Below, in pieces: positions 45,412 to 55,545 of a stretch of DNA of 64,000 nt (positions are counted from its first letter, which is position 1; each line of letters begins with the position of its first letter). This DNA is from Polyangiaceae bacterium (GTDB lineage: Bacteria; Myxococcota_A; Polyangia; Polyangiales; Polyangiaceae). Made by a program: the position numbers and the translations under genes. The stretch covers positions 1 to 64,000 of the forward strand of contig JADJXL010000026.1 in NCBI GenBank assembly GCA_016715885.1, given 5' to 3'. The notes below the pieces were generated by a model. The model ran no database searches and was not told the DNA's origin. It was given only the letters and a program-made list of their open reading frames with translations.

Positions 45412-46353
45412 TCAACGCGAGGCCGTTACGATGTCGATCACGGGTCCAGCGCTCACGCTGATTTCCGATGCGCGAAGCATGTCGCCGTCGAGCACGTAGG
45501 GACCGTCGGGCGAAAAGCGCACCGTGAACGACTGCACGAGGCGATCAACGTGCCCCGTGCCTCCGATGCGTTTGCCCAGAAGAACCAAGGGTGCTCGCCG
45601 GCCGAGCAAGTGCGGTGGAAGGCGACTCGCGACGAGATGCACGCGCTCGACGTCTTCACCAGCGCGGTAGTTGACCTTCATGCCGATGCCGAGGTCCTTG
45701 ACGACAGCGGCGCAAACGAGTGACCAACTTTCGCCATCGAGCTGCTCGCCGTCTGCATCGATCGAGCATGGCATCGGCGTGAGGACGTGTGCGTAAGGAC
45801 CTCCGTAGAAGGAGTCGACGAAGATGCGTGCGGTGATGCGCGCGGCGCCTCCGTATCCGCGGGCTCCATCGCTGTAGTAGAGGTCGAAGAAACGCGCGAC
45901 GAGACCCGTGCCGAAGATGAAACCGACGCGCTCGATCGTTTCAGCTCCAAGTGTTTGTCGCACGCGAAGTGTTGCGCTGCGTGTCGTCGCGAAGGCGCTC
46001 GGGCTCGAAAGCAGACGCTTCAAGAGCGCAACGGGAGAACCTTTCAAGCCGAAGTTTCGCGCCACCGTCGCAACCGTTCCGCCAGGAAGAAGCGCGATGC
46101 GAGGAAGGGGACGCTCGCCGAATGCGCGGTCGAGCGCGGTGACGCCAGCCATGAAACTGCCGTCGCCTCCGGACAGGACGATGAGGTCGGAGCCTCGAGC
46201 AGCGATCGCATCGCAAACCGCACCAAGCTCGTCGACGTGAGCCGTTGCGTGCACGTTCGCGGCGCCCGCGGACGCTCGACGTATGTCTGCGAGGAGCGAG
46301 GGCTTTTTTCGATATGCTCTCGCGTTGGTGTTGGCGATGACGTCAATGCGCAT
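45412..46353 (-). CDS. Diacylglycerol/sphingosine kinase family protein
   Basis: A 313-residue protein with the DAGK catalytic fold: MRIDVIANTNARAYRKKPSL at the start, the nucleotide-binding SDLIVLSGGDGSFMAGVTAL, and PRIALLPGGTVATVARNFG, matching GGDGT and GTxN(D) motifs of lipid kinases (YegS-like). The second half is the usual beta domain (FIFGTGLVARFFDLYYSDG, VHLVASRLPPHLLGRRAP, DGDMLRASEISVSAG). It phosphorylates a membrane lipid, exact substrate unknown. ATG 46353 was chosen; the frame is open to 46725 but runs into the divergent gene. Confidence 0.85.
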   Translation of the reverse strand: MRIDVIANTNARAYRKKPSLLADIRRASAGAANVHATAHVDELGAVCDAIAARGSDLIVLSGGDGSFMAGVTALDRAFGERPLPRIALLPGGTVATVARNFGLKGSPVALLKRLLSSPSAFATTRSATLRVRQTLGAETIERVGFIFGTGLVARFFDLYYSDGARGYGGAARITARIFVDSFYGGPYAHVLTPMPCSIDADGEQLDGESWSLVCAAVVKDLGIGMKVNYRAGEDVERVHLVASRLPPHLLGRRAPLVLLGKRIGGTGHVDRLVQSFTVRFSPDGPYVLDGDMLRASEISVSAGPVIDIVTASR

Positions 46354-46543
46354 GTGGGCGACGACCGAAGTTGTGACACGCATGCACATCCGCGCAGGAT
46401 GGAAACCCAACCGGCATGCAGGCCCGAGCACGCGGCTCCAGCCTGACCTACACGCGGCGCGCGGAAAAGGGAGCTTGAATGCGCAAGTCATGGAGAAGCC
46501 TTTGCGGGTCGGCGCGAGGTCGGCTAGCTCGGATGGACGCCCG

Positions 46544-47876
46544 ATGATTGCTCGCCTTCTACGCCGAACGTCAGCTCTTGCCAGCTTGTTTGTCCTTCTT
46601 GCTTCAGGGTGCGGGGGTGGTCCTGCGCTGCGCGCGGCCGAGCAAGGGGATCTCGCGGGTGTTCGTCGCGTGCTCGGAAGCGATGCGGCCGCAGCAGCGA
46701 TCGATGCCGACGAAGCATGGGACATTGCGCACGCGGTCTTGAGCAGAGAAGTCGAAAGCGCGAAGGGCGACGATGGAGTGAAGAAGCTTCGCGAGCTGCC
46801 GAGTTGCGCGGCGCAGCTTCAGGATGCGCTCGAAGCTCGAGGCGCTGCGCGTGACGAGGTCGCGGCAGTTGCGACGCTGATGCGGTTCGACACGCGCGCG
46901 ATCGATCACGAAGATCTGGGCGAAGCAGCGCGCACGGCGCTAGCCGTTCCGGGAGCGTCGCCTGCGTGGCGTGCGGTGGAAGCTCGGAGTCTCGTTGCGC
47001 CCGAGGACGCCGTTCGTCGGCGGGGCTTGTTTCTCGATGGGGATCAGGCGGTGCGTGTTGGAGCGCTCGAAGCATCGTTCGACGCGGTCGATGCGGCCGA
47101 CATCGAGGGGCTGCTCGAAGCTGCGAGGCTCGATCCGTATCCCGCTGCGCGCACGGTAGCGATTTCGGCGGCGGGAAACGTTGGCGGAGAACGCGTGGTG
47201 CATGCGTTGGGTGACTTGTTTGTCCAAGCGGGCGAGGACGAACGGCTGACGATCATTGGAGCGTGGGCGTCGCCGCGGGCCATCGGGGTAGGCGGACGAG
47301 ACAAAACTCGTGCGCATCGCGGAGACGGAGCAGGGTCCTGCGCAGATTGCGGCGGCGGGGGTGCTCGTGCGGCGGCCTGGCAAGGGTGCCGAGCAAGCTG
47401 CAAGTGTACTGGCGCGCGCGGTGGAGACGGGGTCGACGCGGGAGCGGGTGTTTGCGATCCGTGCAGCGCTGCTCGACCTTGCGATGGTGCGAGCGGCTGT
47501 GGTGAAGGCGCAGGACGACACGGATCAGGATGTCGCGTTGGCGGCGCTCGAGCGGTCGCTGGAGCTGTATCCGGCGAGTGGTGACGGGGCGAAGCCGAAG
47601 GAGCGAGCCGAGGTTGTGCGGAAGCTTTTGGTGATGGCCAACTCCACGGGAGTTCGGTCGCTCTTGGCGCGCGGTGCGCTTGCGCGAGCTGGTGCGCGTG
47701 AGGTGCTGCCGCTCGTGAAGGGTGATGCGAAGTCGGACAATGAGCAGGCGCGTAAAGCGGCGGGGTCGTCGCTCATTGTGCTGGGCGAATATGGCAGGGC
47801 GGCTTTGCTGGCGGCCGATCAGGACGTGCGGGTGCGCACGGGCGTGGCGTGTGCGCTGTTGCGGAGTGCGAAGTAG
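46544..47876 (+). CDS. HEAT-repeat-like lipoprotein (one frameshift)
   Basis: The start MIARLLRRTSALASLFVLLA and SGC form a lipoprotein signal. Helical repeat units follow: ALRAAEQGDLAGVRRVLGSD, EARSLVAPEDAVRRRGLFLD, EGLLEAARLDPYPAARTVAI and ALGDLFVQAGEDERLTI. The frame breaks near 47306 (run of four A that should be three) and continues as VRIAETEQGPAQIAAAGVLV, VRSLLARGALARAGAREV, RVRTGVACALLRSAK. The corrected length is about 443 residues. HEAT-like solenoids serve as protein-binding scaffolds; it should sit in the periplasm or outer membrane. The last 24 bases before its stop recur exactly at 60620-60643, in the mosaic region. Confidence 0.75.
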
Positions 47877-47989
47877 GAATCGGGCGCCGCGGGTCACTTT
47901 TTACGCAACTGGCTGGTTCGCCAAACGATGTACGTAAGTAGCGGGGACGTTCCGCTGCGAGACGCAACATCGGCAGGGCGGAGCGCGCC

Positions 47990-48970
47990 ATGGCTCGACG
48001 CAAGTCCAAACGTCGCAGGTCGCACGACATCGACACCATTTTGCGGCACACGTCGCGCCGTCATCCGACGGCATTATCACGGCTTTTGCTCGACCATGAC
48101 GAACCCATTGAGCAGATCGAGTGGATCAAGACGCAATTGGCAACGCGGCAGAGGCGAATCGACCGCGGATTACGGATCGAAATGGTCCGCGGGTCGCGGA
48201 TTTTGCATATCGAATGGACGTTGCGGCTGAATCGGGCGATTCGGCGGCGAGTGCACGAATATCACCATCTTTTGGCGATGGCGCACGAAATGGACGCTCG
48301 TGCCAAACGCAAAAGGGGCGAACCTTTGCCAAAGCCGATATCGATTGATAGCGTCGTCGTCGTATTGTCGGGGCCCAAGAAGAAGCTGCCAACATTCGGC
48401 AGATACCGGACTTCATCGAAGGATCAGCGGTTTTCGGGCGTGCGTTTTCGTATCGAGGCGATTTATCAGCGAACAGTTGCCGAGATCGAGGCTATGGGCA
48501 GTGTTTTTTGGCTCGCGTTCGTCCCGCTGGCAATGGATGTGGACCAGGAAAAACTGGAGCGCGTGCTGAAGTCGCTTCGTGCACAGACGGAACCGGAGGA
48601 CTTCGAGGACTTGAAGGCCACCATGATTTTGCTTGCACCTCTCAACAGGGACTTCCCGGGCCTGCAAGAGGTGATACTATCGCTCACGGAAGCGGAGGAA
48701 CCCGTGCTGGATTTGTTGAGTCTGCACCCGTACTATCAGCGAGCAAAAGAGCAAGGGTTCGCGAAAGGGCGCGACGAGGCGCTCATGCACCTTCTCGAGC
48801 GACGCCTGACGCGGAGCCTCACGGCAAGCGAGCGCAAACGAGTGTCGAAGCGGCTCACCAAGCACGGGCCGGACTTCGTTGGCGACGCGATCCTGGATTT
48901 GTCCCGCGAAGAGCTCGCCGCGTGGCTCGCGCTCAACGGACATCGCTCGAAGGGCCGCAAGGCAAAGTAA
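47990..48970 (+). CDS. Rpn/YhgA-like putative nuclease family protein
   Basis: A 326-residue cytoplasmic protein. After a basic start (MARRKSKRRRSHDID) the pattern GLRIEMVRGSRILHIEWTLR, with a beta strand carrying HIEW, then RVHEYHHLLAMAH and ISIDSVVVVLSGPKK, resembles the PD-(D/E)XK core of Rpn recombination-promoting nucleases/transposase-like proteins. The C-terminus LMHLLERRLTRSLTASERKR and ISDLSREELAAW-type helices resemble DUF4351. Weak family match, so function is tentative. Such genes tend to be mobile and variable in number; this one opens the accessory right arm of the window. Confidence 0.5.
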   Translation: MARRKSKRRRSHDIDTILRHTSRRHPTALSRLLLDHDEPIEQIEWIKTQLATRQRRIDRGLRIEMVRGSRILHIEWTLRLNRAIRRRVHEYHHLLAMAHEMDARAKRKRGEPLPKPISIDSVVVVLSGPKKKLPTFGRYRTSSKDQRFSGVRFRIEAIYQRTVAEIEAMGSVFWLAFVPLAMDVDQEKLERVLKSLRAQTEPEDFEDLKATMILLAPLNRDFPGLQEVILSLTEAEEPVLDLLSLHPYYQRAKEQGFAKGRDEALMHLLERRLTRSLTASERKRVSKRLTKHGPDFVGDAILDLSREELAAWLALNGHRSKGRKAK

Positions 48971-49059
48971 GATCGGCTGCGATTGGGCACAGTATTGTGC
49001 GACTAACTACGTTTACTGCGGCGCCACACCGCGAGCACTTGCGCAAGGGGGAATGCTTC

Positions 49060-49878
49060 ATGACTTCTCAATCGGATCGATTGAACTTTCAATCCAAACT
49101 CAGCTCTTCCCGCAAGATCACCATCCTCACCGGGGCGGGAGTCTCCGCCGAGTCAGGCATTGCCACATTTCGTGGTGCCGGCGGATTCTGGCGTCGTTAC
49201 CAAGCGCAAGACCTCGCGTCACCCGAAGCCTGGGAGCGCGATCCAGGGCTCGTTTGGGAATTTTACAATTATCGACGCTCCGCATCTCGCGACGCTGTGC
49301 CAAACCCCGCGCACCGAGCGATTGCCATGCTCGAAGCCCGCTGGCGCAATGCGGGCGGCACGTTTACGGTGCTCACACAAAACATCGACGATTTGCATGA
49401 GCAAGCGGGCTCCCAAAGTGTCGTTCACCTCCATGGGTCGATATGGCACGTGCGCTGCTTGGCGTGCGGTGAAGTCGAACCCAATCGAAATATCCCGATT
49501 ACAGCCGCATATGAAGGCAGCGGTTCACCCGATCCGGAAGCCCGCTCGCGCCGCTTTACCGAGGCTGACTTGCCCCATTGTCATTGCGGTGGTCTGCAAC
49601 GGCCACACGTCGTCTGGTTCGGCGAAATGCTCGAGTCGAAAAATTTGATTGCTGCAGCGAATGCCATTGACGAATGCAACCTCCTGTTGGTCGTCGGCAC
49701 GTCGGCCGTCGTGCACCCAGCGGCAGGCTTCGTCGATGTGGCAAAACAATTTGGCACGACCATCGCCGAAGCGAACATCGAAGCGAGCGCCGTCAATGAC
49801 CTGTGCGACTACTTTTTCGAAGGCAAGGCAGGTGAAATGCTGCCCTCGCTGCTCGATGTCGAGCCCACGTGGGGATGA
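49060..49878 (+). CDS. cobB: NAD-dependent protein deacylase, class III sirtuin (CobB-like)
   Basis: A 272-residue SIR2 protein removing acyl groups from lysines with NAD+. Seen: KITILTGAGVSAESGIATFR (NAD-binding GAGxS...GIPDFR block), GFWRRYQAQDLASPEAWERD, FTVLTQNIDDLHEQAGS, VHLHGSIWHVRCLACGEV, CHCGGLQRPHVVWFGEML and VVGTSAVVHPAAGFV. Zinc ligands appear as CLAC and CHC. EFYNYRR carries the Tyr and Arg of the YxxR motif that, in class III sirtuins, reads succinyl- or malonyl-lysine. Start ATG 49060 follows AAGGGGGAA. Stands alone. Confidence 0.92.
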   Translation: MTSQSDRLNFQSKLSSSRKITILTGAGVSAESGIATFRGAGGFWRRYQAQDLASPEAWERDPGLVWEFYNYRRSASRDAVPNPAHRAIAMLEARWRNAGGTFTVLTQNIDDLHEQAGSQSVVHLHGSIWHVRCLACGEVEPNRNIPITAAYEGSGSPDPEARSRRFTEADLPHCHCGGLQRPHVVWFGEMLESKNLIAAANAIDECNLLLVVGTSAVVHPAAGFVDVAKQFGTTIAEANIEASAVNDLCDYFFEGKAGEMLPSLLDVEPTWG

Positions 49879-49969
49879 GCGCCACTCTCGCGCATTGAAC
49901 ATACGACCGACGATGCCGGGCGCTGGGTGCGAAGCAGAGCGGCATCGATGCGATCCGAGCGCGAAGGGG

Positions 49970-50584
49970 TCATCCCGGCTTGTGAAAAATCAGGCAATGG
50001 TTGTTCGCGGGCATCGGCATCGTCCCTTCGTGCACCATGCCCACGGATTGCGCAACATTTTCCAAATCGTCCACGTCGCGTACGCCCCATTCGGGATTTC
50101 GAGCTCGCAGCGATTCGTCGAATTCTTTGTTGCTCCGCGCAGTAAATTTTCCTGAAAAACGATAAGGACCGTACGTGACCAAATATCCATCCGGCCGAAG
50201 AATGCGCGCGACGCCTCGAAATAACCCTTCCGTCGCCGCCCATGGCGAAATGTGAATCATGTTGATGCACACGATCAGATCCGCGTAATTCACAGGCCAA
50301 TCGTCCGACATGACATCGAGCGCAAGTGGAGGAAGAACATTCTTGCAGTGCGCTTCGTCGACGTATGCCTGAATGCTCGACAAAGCTTGCGGATCGACAT
50401 CCGTCGGTTGAAACGTGGCGTGAGGCAGGTTTTGGGCAAAGTGCACGACATGTTGCCCCGACCCCTCGGCGATGGTCAAGACAACCTCGGGCTTCGTCAA
50501 AAATGGCTCATCGATCAAAAAGTCGCGCAGAATCTCGAAAATCGGTCCCTTGTTGCGATCCGCGGCGGGGGCGTGATATTTCAT
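49970..50584 (-). CDS. SAM-dependent methyltransferase, DUF938 family
   Basis: A 204-residue protein with YHAPAADRNKGPIFEILRDF at the start, a glycine-rich SAM site VLTIAEGSGQHVVHFAQNLP, ATFQPTDVDPQALSSIQAYV, VCINMIHISPWAATEGLFRG and GYLVTYGPYRFSGKFTARSN, all hallmarks of DUF938. The family is conserved in bacteria and eukaryotes (METTL26-like) with no agreed substrate. Intact, ATG 50584. Convergent with the sirtuin gene. Confidence 0.9.
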   Translation of the reverse strand: MKYHAPAADRNKGPIFEILRDFLIDEPFLTKPEVVLTIAEGSGQHVVHFAQNLPHATFQPTDVDPQALSSIQAYVDEAHCKNVLPPLALDVMSDDWPVNYADLIVCINMIHISPWAATEGLFRGVARILRPDGYLVTYGPYRFSGKFTARSNKEFDESLRARNPEWGVRDVDDLENVAQSVGMVHEGTMPMPANNHCLIFHKPG

Positions 50585-50690
50585 AATTCGATTCGTACAA
50601 TTGGACCTCGTCTACGTCAACCTCGTAAAACAGGAATCCCAAAGCGACTCCGGGGCGGGCCGAAACCAGTTTCAACCCGCCCCAGGGCCA

Positions 50691-51286
50691 TCACTTCTTC
50701 TTGATCGTGCCGCACACGTCGAAGGCCTCCTGGGCCTTTGCCTTGTCCTTCGGGGGCTTCGTGAGGGCGTTCTCGCAGCTCAGCGTCACGTCGCCGACCT
50801 TCACGTGGCGCGTGATCAAGAATTGCGGGGCGCCCTTCTCCTCGACCTCGACGACCAGGCCGTCCGGCTGATCGATGGTGATCGCCTTGAAGCCAGGCAT
50901 CTTCGGCATCAGGGGCTTCAAGTCCGCGATGGTGTCCTGGGGCCAGGCTTCTTCAGCATGAGCTTGTAATCGGGCGTTTCGAGCGACGCTTTGTCGTCGC
51001 CGCTCTGGTCGAGCTTCCCGCCGGTGGGGAGGCCGATCGTGAAGTCGGCCAAATCCTTCGCGGGGAGGGCCGTGGCGGGGAACGAGGCCGCAGCCGACGC
51101 CGGCTCGGCGGGCTTCGCCTCTGCGGCGGGCGTGGCTGCCGTGCTCGCGGGCTTCGTCGCGCCCGTGGGGGACGCCGATGTAGCTGGCGCGGCCGATGTC
51201 GCCGGCGCGGTGCTGGAAGGCTTATCCTCGCAGCCGACGGCGACGAGGGAGAGAACGAGGGTCAGGCCAAGCATCGAACGCATCAT
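50691..51286 (-). CDS. Alanine-rich lipoprotein (one frameshift)
   Basis: MMRSMLGLTLVLSLVAVGC is a lipoprotein signal; a low-complexity Ala/Pro/Thr/Ser linker runs to about residue 75. The globular part reads LPAKDLADFTIGLPTGGKLD, LETPDYKLMLKKPGP and, after a missing C in a C run near 50943, DTIADLKPLMPKMPGF, ITIDQPDGLVVEVEEKGAP, HVKVGDVTLSCENALTK and FDVCGTIKKK. The corrected length is about 198 residues with two C-terminal cysteines. Unknown function, probably periplasmic face of the outer membrane. Stands between the DUF938 gene and the large TIG/NHL gene on the same strand. Confidence 0.75.
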
Positions 51287-51423
51287 GTCGAGTCATCTCC
51301 TTTTTGGTGGCGAGGCGCGAACATATCTGAAGGAGAGGACCGATGCGAAATTTTCCGTGGCGAAAGTCCGTCTTCCCCCTGAGCAAAGGGCCTCTCATGC
51401 GAAGCGTACCGTATGCCCGCTTT

Positions 51424-54400
51424 TCAAGGCATGACGACGGAAATCAAGCGATCACCCACGATGATGACCATACGCTGGCCATCCACCGTGACACTCCGCG
51501 CACCTCGAGGCGTCGTCGAAAGCGACGTGTAACCCGCGCCGATCCTGCCCGGTGCACCGCTGCCGAATACATGGGCAAACCGACTCGATCCGGTGATCAC
51601 ACCATTCGCATCGGGCTCGACGGCAAGGATGGTATTGCCGAAGTCGTTGGCAATCAATAAATGCCCGTTCGGCGTGAATGCAAGGTCCACCGGCCTGTTG
51701 ATTTGCAACGACGAAACGAGCCCCGACGCTGCATGACCATAACGCTGGCCATCACCCAATACGACATCCTCGCGCATGTACGGCGCCGCGCTGCGCAGGC
51801 GGCTTATTCGATTCGTGTCGTACGATGCAATGTAAAGGTCGCCATTGGCATCGAATGCAAGGCCGCTCAAGTTGCCTCCAAGACCGGCCACCGGAATGTC
51901 GTCGATCTCGCCTGGCGCGATCGTCACGCCAAACGTATCGATGGCCTGGTTCGTCGGATTGACGACACGCAATAGGTTCTGATCGGCAAAATAAAGCCCG
52001 CCGCTCGGACCCACGACCACCTTCGGTCCACCCGTGTTGATCGCCACGCGCGACGTATTGGCCGGACCTGCAACCTGCTGCTCCGCCAGCGTCGCAATCA
52101 CGCCGTCGCCCGCGACGACATCGAGCGTCCCGAGCCCCAAGTCGATCCTCGATATGCGCGGAAGCACCGCTTCCAGCATATACACCGATCCGCTCGTGAA
52201 TTCGAAACCCCGCGCGCTCGCAAGGTCCGACGCTGTCGCCATGCCGTTCATTCCCATGGTGTTGCCCAAATGGCCCGTGCCCGCGAGCACGTCGAGCAGT
52301 CCGGTCGTTCGATCGAGACCCAAAAGGCGTGCGCCGTCCGTGAAGAGATACCGGTTGTTCGCCCCATCGACTCGAACGCTGCTCAGAATGCCCACATTAC
52401 GCAGCGCCTTGCCGGGCAAATTGTCGATGTTCGCCGGACCAACACCAGCCACGGCATCGATGACGAGCGGATTGCCGTCGACATCGAAGCTCACGCGGCG
52501 CAAACGACCTTCGGCAGGAATGAGCAGGTCACCTTTGCGATCCACGAAGGGACGCGAGAAAAGCGCGAGCGTAGCAGCTTTGGCCGAGCCGCCGTCGCCC
52601 GCATATCCAGCATTTGGAATCGGTTTGCCCATTTCCCAATTTCCCGCCACGAAATCGATGCAATCGTCGGCGTCGAGCGTCGTCGGCGAGCTGCCCCCTA
52701 CCCTGCTCATTCGGCGAACGAGCGCATGACGGCTACCGATGTAGGCGTCTCCCCGCACCGGATCGATCACGATGCCATTGTTGACACCCAGGCTCGTCGA
52801 TATCGCGGGGCAACCTTCCGCAGGCAAGCTCGTCGATCCGGCATTTCCGGCGACCACGACGAATTCGGCATATCCCGGCGCGCCCAGGGGCAACCTGTCG
52901 AAAGGAACCTTGCGAATTTGATTGAATGCGGATGCATAAATGCTGCCTTCCGCATCGACCGCAATGCCGATGGGGTTCATGGGACCGCCCAGATTGAGCA
53001 CCTGCAAGACCGCGTCTGCGCCAATCGACAAGCCCCAAAGGTCGATTTGTTGCGTCGTGAGATTGACGACTCGAACGAGGCCGTTGTTGTTGTCCGCGAC
53101 GAGCAAGAGCTGGCCACCGGCGGCGAACTGTAAATCGGTAATGCTGTCGAACGAAGCGCTGGTGATGGTGGTGCCCGAATTGCCGGCCGTGGTTTTTCCG
53201 GTCACGACGGTGATGGACCCGTCAATGCGTGATGCTCGAAGGATCTGCGTGCTCGTCGCGAAATATGCGTCTTGCGAAACGGGGTGAATGGCGACCGCGC
53301 CGAGGTTGGTCGCAGCTTGCGCGATGGTTTGGATGGTGTTCGGCATGATGGTCTTGCCGAACAACGTAATGGAAGCATTGCCGGTGTTGATGGCGCGCAG
53401 GCGAGTGCCATCGGTGAGGTAGTAATTGTTTTGCGCATCGGTCGCGACGTATCCGGACGCAATCGTGGCGAGCTTCGGGTCGCCGCCGTCGCCGATGTCG
53501 GTTTCTTCGGGGCCGCCGCCCGCGAGAATTTCGTAATCGCCAACGACGCCGAAAACGCCGGCGCTCGTCGATTGTCCACCGCTATCGACGACGACATCGG
53601 CGGGGCCGAATGCGACGGCCGGGACCTCGACGACCAATCGATTGGCTTCGGCCGAAAGTATTTTTGCTTCGACGCCGTCGAAGGTGACGAGGTTTCCGGC
53701 CGGATCGGTGGAAAACCCGACGCCGCGAAGGACGAGCGCGCTGCCGGGGGCGCCGCCTGCGGGGGTTGCATCGAGCACGGTGAGTATGGGTGTGGTGCCG
53801 GTGATCGAAGCGGCGACATAGCTGCGTTTGGCCGCGCCGCCGGCAACGCTGACCGAGACGGGACCGGTCACGGCATCAGCGGGAATGGGGACGGTGATTT
53901 GCGTGCCGGTGGCATCGACGTTCGAGGCTGCAACGGGAGCCGCCGAGCCGGCGAAGGTGACCATGATTTGCGCCGCATTGGTGCCAAAGCCGGCGCCGCC
54001 GAGCACGATGGATTCACCGGGCGCGTGGGGACCATCGGAGCTGGTGACGCTGGGCTCGGCGGCAATCGTGGCGTCGGTGATGGTGAGCGGCCAATGGTTC
54101 GAGCGCAAGCCATTGATTTCGACTGCGAATGCGCCGGTGGTGATGGTGGATTCGGAATTGCCAATACCGAGGGAAAACGATAGCTCGCTTGGGGACACGC
54201 TGCTCGTGACGATCTTGCGGCGCGTGCCGGAGCGGCCGGGGATGGCGAGCACATCGGGATCGGTGGCGACGGTATCGAAGCCAAAACCTTGCACCTTGAG
54301 CGTCGAGGAGAGTTTGGCGGACGAAACGTCGGTGGACGTGACGAGGGGCAGATGGGTGAATCCGGGGGAAAACGTGGCGAGCGGCATGCCATCGATGGTG

Positions 54401-55098
54401 ACGGTGACGATGCGGGTCTTGGCAATGGCGGGCGGTGTCGTCACATCGATTTCGGTGTCGCTGACGACGGTGATGTTTCCCGCAGGGATATCGCCGAAAA
54501 ACACGTCGACGTTTCCGACGAATCCGTATCCGCCGATCTTGACGGACTCGTTGCCGGCGGCGCTCCCTGCGGCGGGCCAAACGTGGACGATGCCGACGTC
54601 GGCCGCGACATCGATTGAAAAATCTTGTGTTGCCGATTGACCATCGGGTCCCGTGGCCACGAGCGACACGTCGTGCGGGCCTTCTTGCCCGGTCGCGGGT
54701 GTCCACGTCAATTCGCCGTTTGCTGCGACGGTCAGGCCACTTGGCGCTTTGGCGAGCGAATACGTGATGACGTCGCCGGGCTGGGCCATTTCTTGCTCTG
54801 CCGTTGCGGCGTAGGTATAAAGGTCGCCGACGCGAGCGGTGAGCACGGGGGAGGTCGTAAACGAAACGGGGCCTCGCTTGACCTCTTGGCCGCCCGCGCC
54901 GCCAGAGCCGCCCATGGCCCCGCCGGAGCCGCCGTCGCCTCCAGAGCCGCCCGTGCCACCGTTTCCGCCGCTGCCCGTGGGGTTCGTCGTGCCCGTCGTG
55001 GTGGACGAATCATCGGAGCAGCCGCTCGACAGTGCAGCGAGCGGGACGCTCAAGATGAAGGCCATCGTGAGCGGGCGAGACAAGCGAAAACGTTTCAT
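51424..55098 (-). CDS. Large extracellular lipoprotein with TIG/IPT and NHL-like repeats
   Basis: 1224 residues. Signal peptide MKRFRLSRPLTMAFILSVPL with lipobox SSGC, then a Gly/Ser linker. An Ig-like domain (ARVGDLYTYAATAEQEM, TYSLAKAPSGLTVAANGELT) comes first, followed by several TIG/IPT domains (VHVWPAAGSAAGNESVKIGG, LDATPAGGAPGSALVLRGVG). The second half forms NHL-type beta-propeller repeats (GYVATDAQNNYYLTDGTRLR, NPIGIAVDAEGSIYASAFNQ, DLAFTPNGHLLIANDFGNTI). ATG 55098 follows GAGGAGGTACACG and is preferred to 55221. Such proteins act in adhesion or polysaccharide or protein binding at the surface. Intact, despite its length. Its 5' end is duplicated at 60391-60594. Confidence 0.88.
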   Translation of the reverse strand: MKRFRLSRPLTMAFILSVPLAALSSGCSDDSSTTTGTTNPTGSGGNGGTGGSGGDGGSGGAMGGSGGAGGQEVKRGPVSFTTSPVLTARVGDLYTYAATAEQEMAQPGDVITYSLAKAPSGLTVAANGELTWTPATGQEGPHDVSLVATGPDGQSATQDFSIDVAADVGIVHVWPAAGSAAGNESVKIGGYGFVGNVDVFFGDIPAGNITVVSDTEIDVTTPPAIAKTRIVTVTIDGMPLATFSPGFTHLPLVTSTDVSSAKLSSTLKVQGFGFDTVATDPDVLAIPGRSGTRRKIVTSSVSPSELSFSLGIGNSESTITTGAFAVEINGLRSNHWPLTITDATIAAEPSVTSSDGPHAPGESIVLGGAGFGTNAAQIMVTFAGSAAPVAASNVDATGTQITVPIPADAVTGPVSVSVAGGAAKRSYVAASITGTTPILTVLDATPAGGAPGSALVLRGVGFSTDPAGNLVTFDGVEAKILSAEANRLVVEVPAVAFGPADVVVDSGGQSTSAGVFGVVGDYEILAGGGPEETDIGDGGDPKLATIASGYVATDAQNNYYLTDGTRLRAINTGNASITLFGKTIMPNTIQTIAQAATNLGAVAIHPVSQDAYFATSTQILRASRIDGSITVVTGKTTAGNSGTTITSASFDSITDLQFAAGGQLLLVADNNNGLVRVVNLTTQQIDLWGLSIGADAVLQVLNLGGPMNPIGIAVDAEGSIYASAFNQIRKVPFDRLPLGAPGYAEFVVVAGNAGSTSLPAEGCPAISTSLGVNNGIVIDPVRGDAYIGSRHALVRRMSRVGGSSPTTLDADDCIDFVAGNWEMGKPIPNAGYAGDGGSAKAATLALFSRPFVDRKGDLLIPAEGRLRRVSFDVDGNPLVIDAVAGVGPANIDNLPGKALRNVGILSSVRVDGANNRYLFTDGARLLGLDRTTGLLDVLAGTGHLGNTMGMNGMATASDLASARGFEFTSGSVYMLEAVLPRISRIDLGLGTLDVVAGDGVIATLAEQQVAGPANTSRVAINTGGPKVVVGPSGGLYFADQNLLRVVNPTNQAIDTFGVTIAPGEIDDIPVAGLGGNLSGLAFDANGDLYIASYDTNRISRLRSAAPYMREDVVLGDGQRYGHAASGLVSSLQINRPVDLAFTPNGHLLIANDFGNTILAVEPDANGVITGSSRFAHVFGSGAPGRIGAGYTSLSTTPRGARSVTVDGQRMVIIVGDRLISVVMP

Positions 55099-55173
55099 CG
55101 TGTACCTCCTCGTGGAACAGAAGAATGCAAGAAGGGCGAGGATACCGGGATGAGGGGTTCGGCTCAAGGTGGG

Positions 55174-55202
55174 AAAATCCCCAACCACCTTGGCGGCCGC
55201 CA
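55174..55202. repeat. REP-like palindrome A with shared flank
   Basis: AAAATCCCCAACCACCTTGGC (55174-55194) runs into the perfect palindrome TGGCGGCCGCCA (55191-55202), continuing AGGC. The palindrome plus GGC recurs at 56518 and 61059; the flank recurs inverted, twice, at 58580-58645. Confidence 0.6.
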
Positions 55203-55252
55203 GGCAAGGATCCCCACCCACTTCTCAAAATCCCCCACAAACACCGCTCTGC

Positions 55253-55441
55253 TCAATCATCACGAAGCGCCACGAAGTGCGGCAATTGCTCCGCACCCGT
55301 TTTCGACATATTCCACGACACCGATCGACCGGCCTCGGTCCCAAAGCCGACCTCGCCATCGCGGACCAAAACCGAATGCAAAATCACATGCGTCAGCGCC
55401 TCGCAATGCGCACGGCACGTATGCCGCACCTTGCCGTACAA
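55253..55441 (-). CDS. Doubtful 62-residue ORF
   Basis: A short minus-strand frame between the TIG/NHL gene and the transposase. The product contains TCRAHCEALTHVILHSVLV and SWNMSKTGAEQLPHFVALRD, with ordinary amino-acid composition, and could be a small cytoplasmic protein or the tail of a broken gene. No Shine-Dalgarno and no known family. The remainder of 55203-55545 shows nothing else. Confidence 0.25.
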   Translation of the reverse strand: MYGKVRHTCRAHCEALTHVILHSVLVRDGEVGFGTEAGRSVSWNMSKTGAEQLPHFVALRDD

Positions 55442-55545
55442 AAACTAACGTTTTCTTGAAAATAGAGCCGCCGCAGGACACACGTCTGCATTGGCTGAAT
55501 ACCGATCGTTCAGCTCATGACGCCATGGCGTGCAATGCTGGCCGA

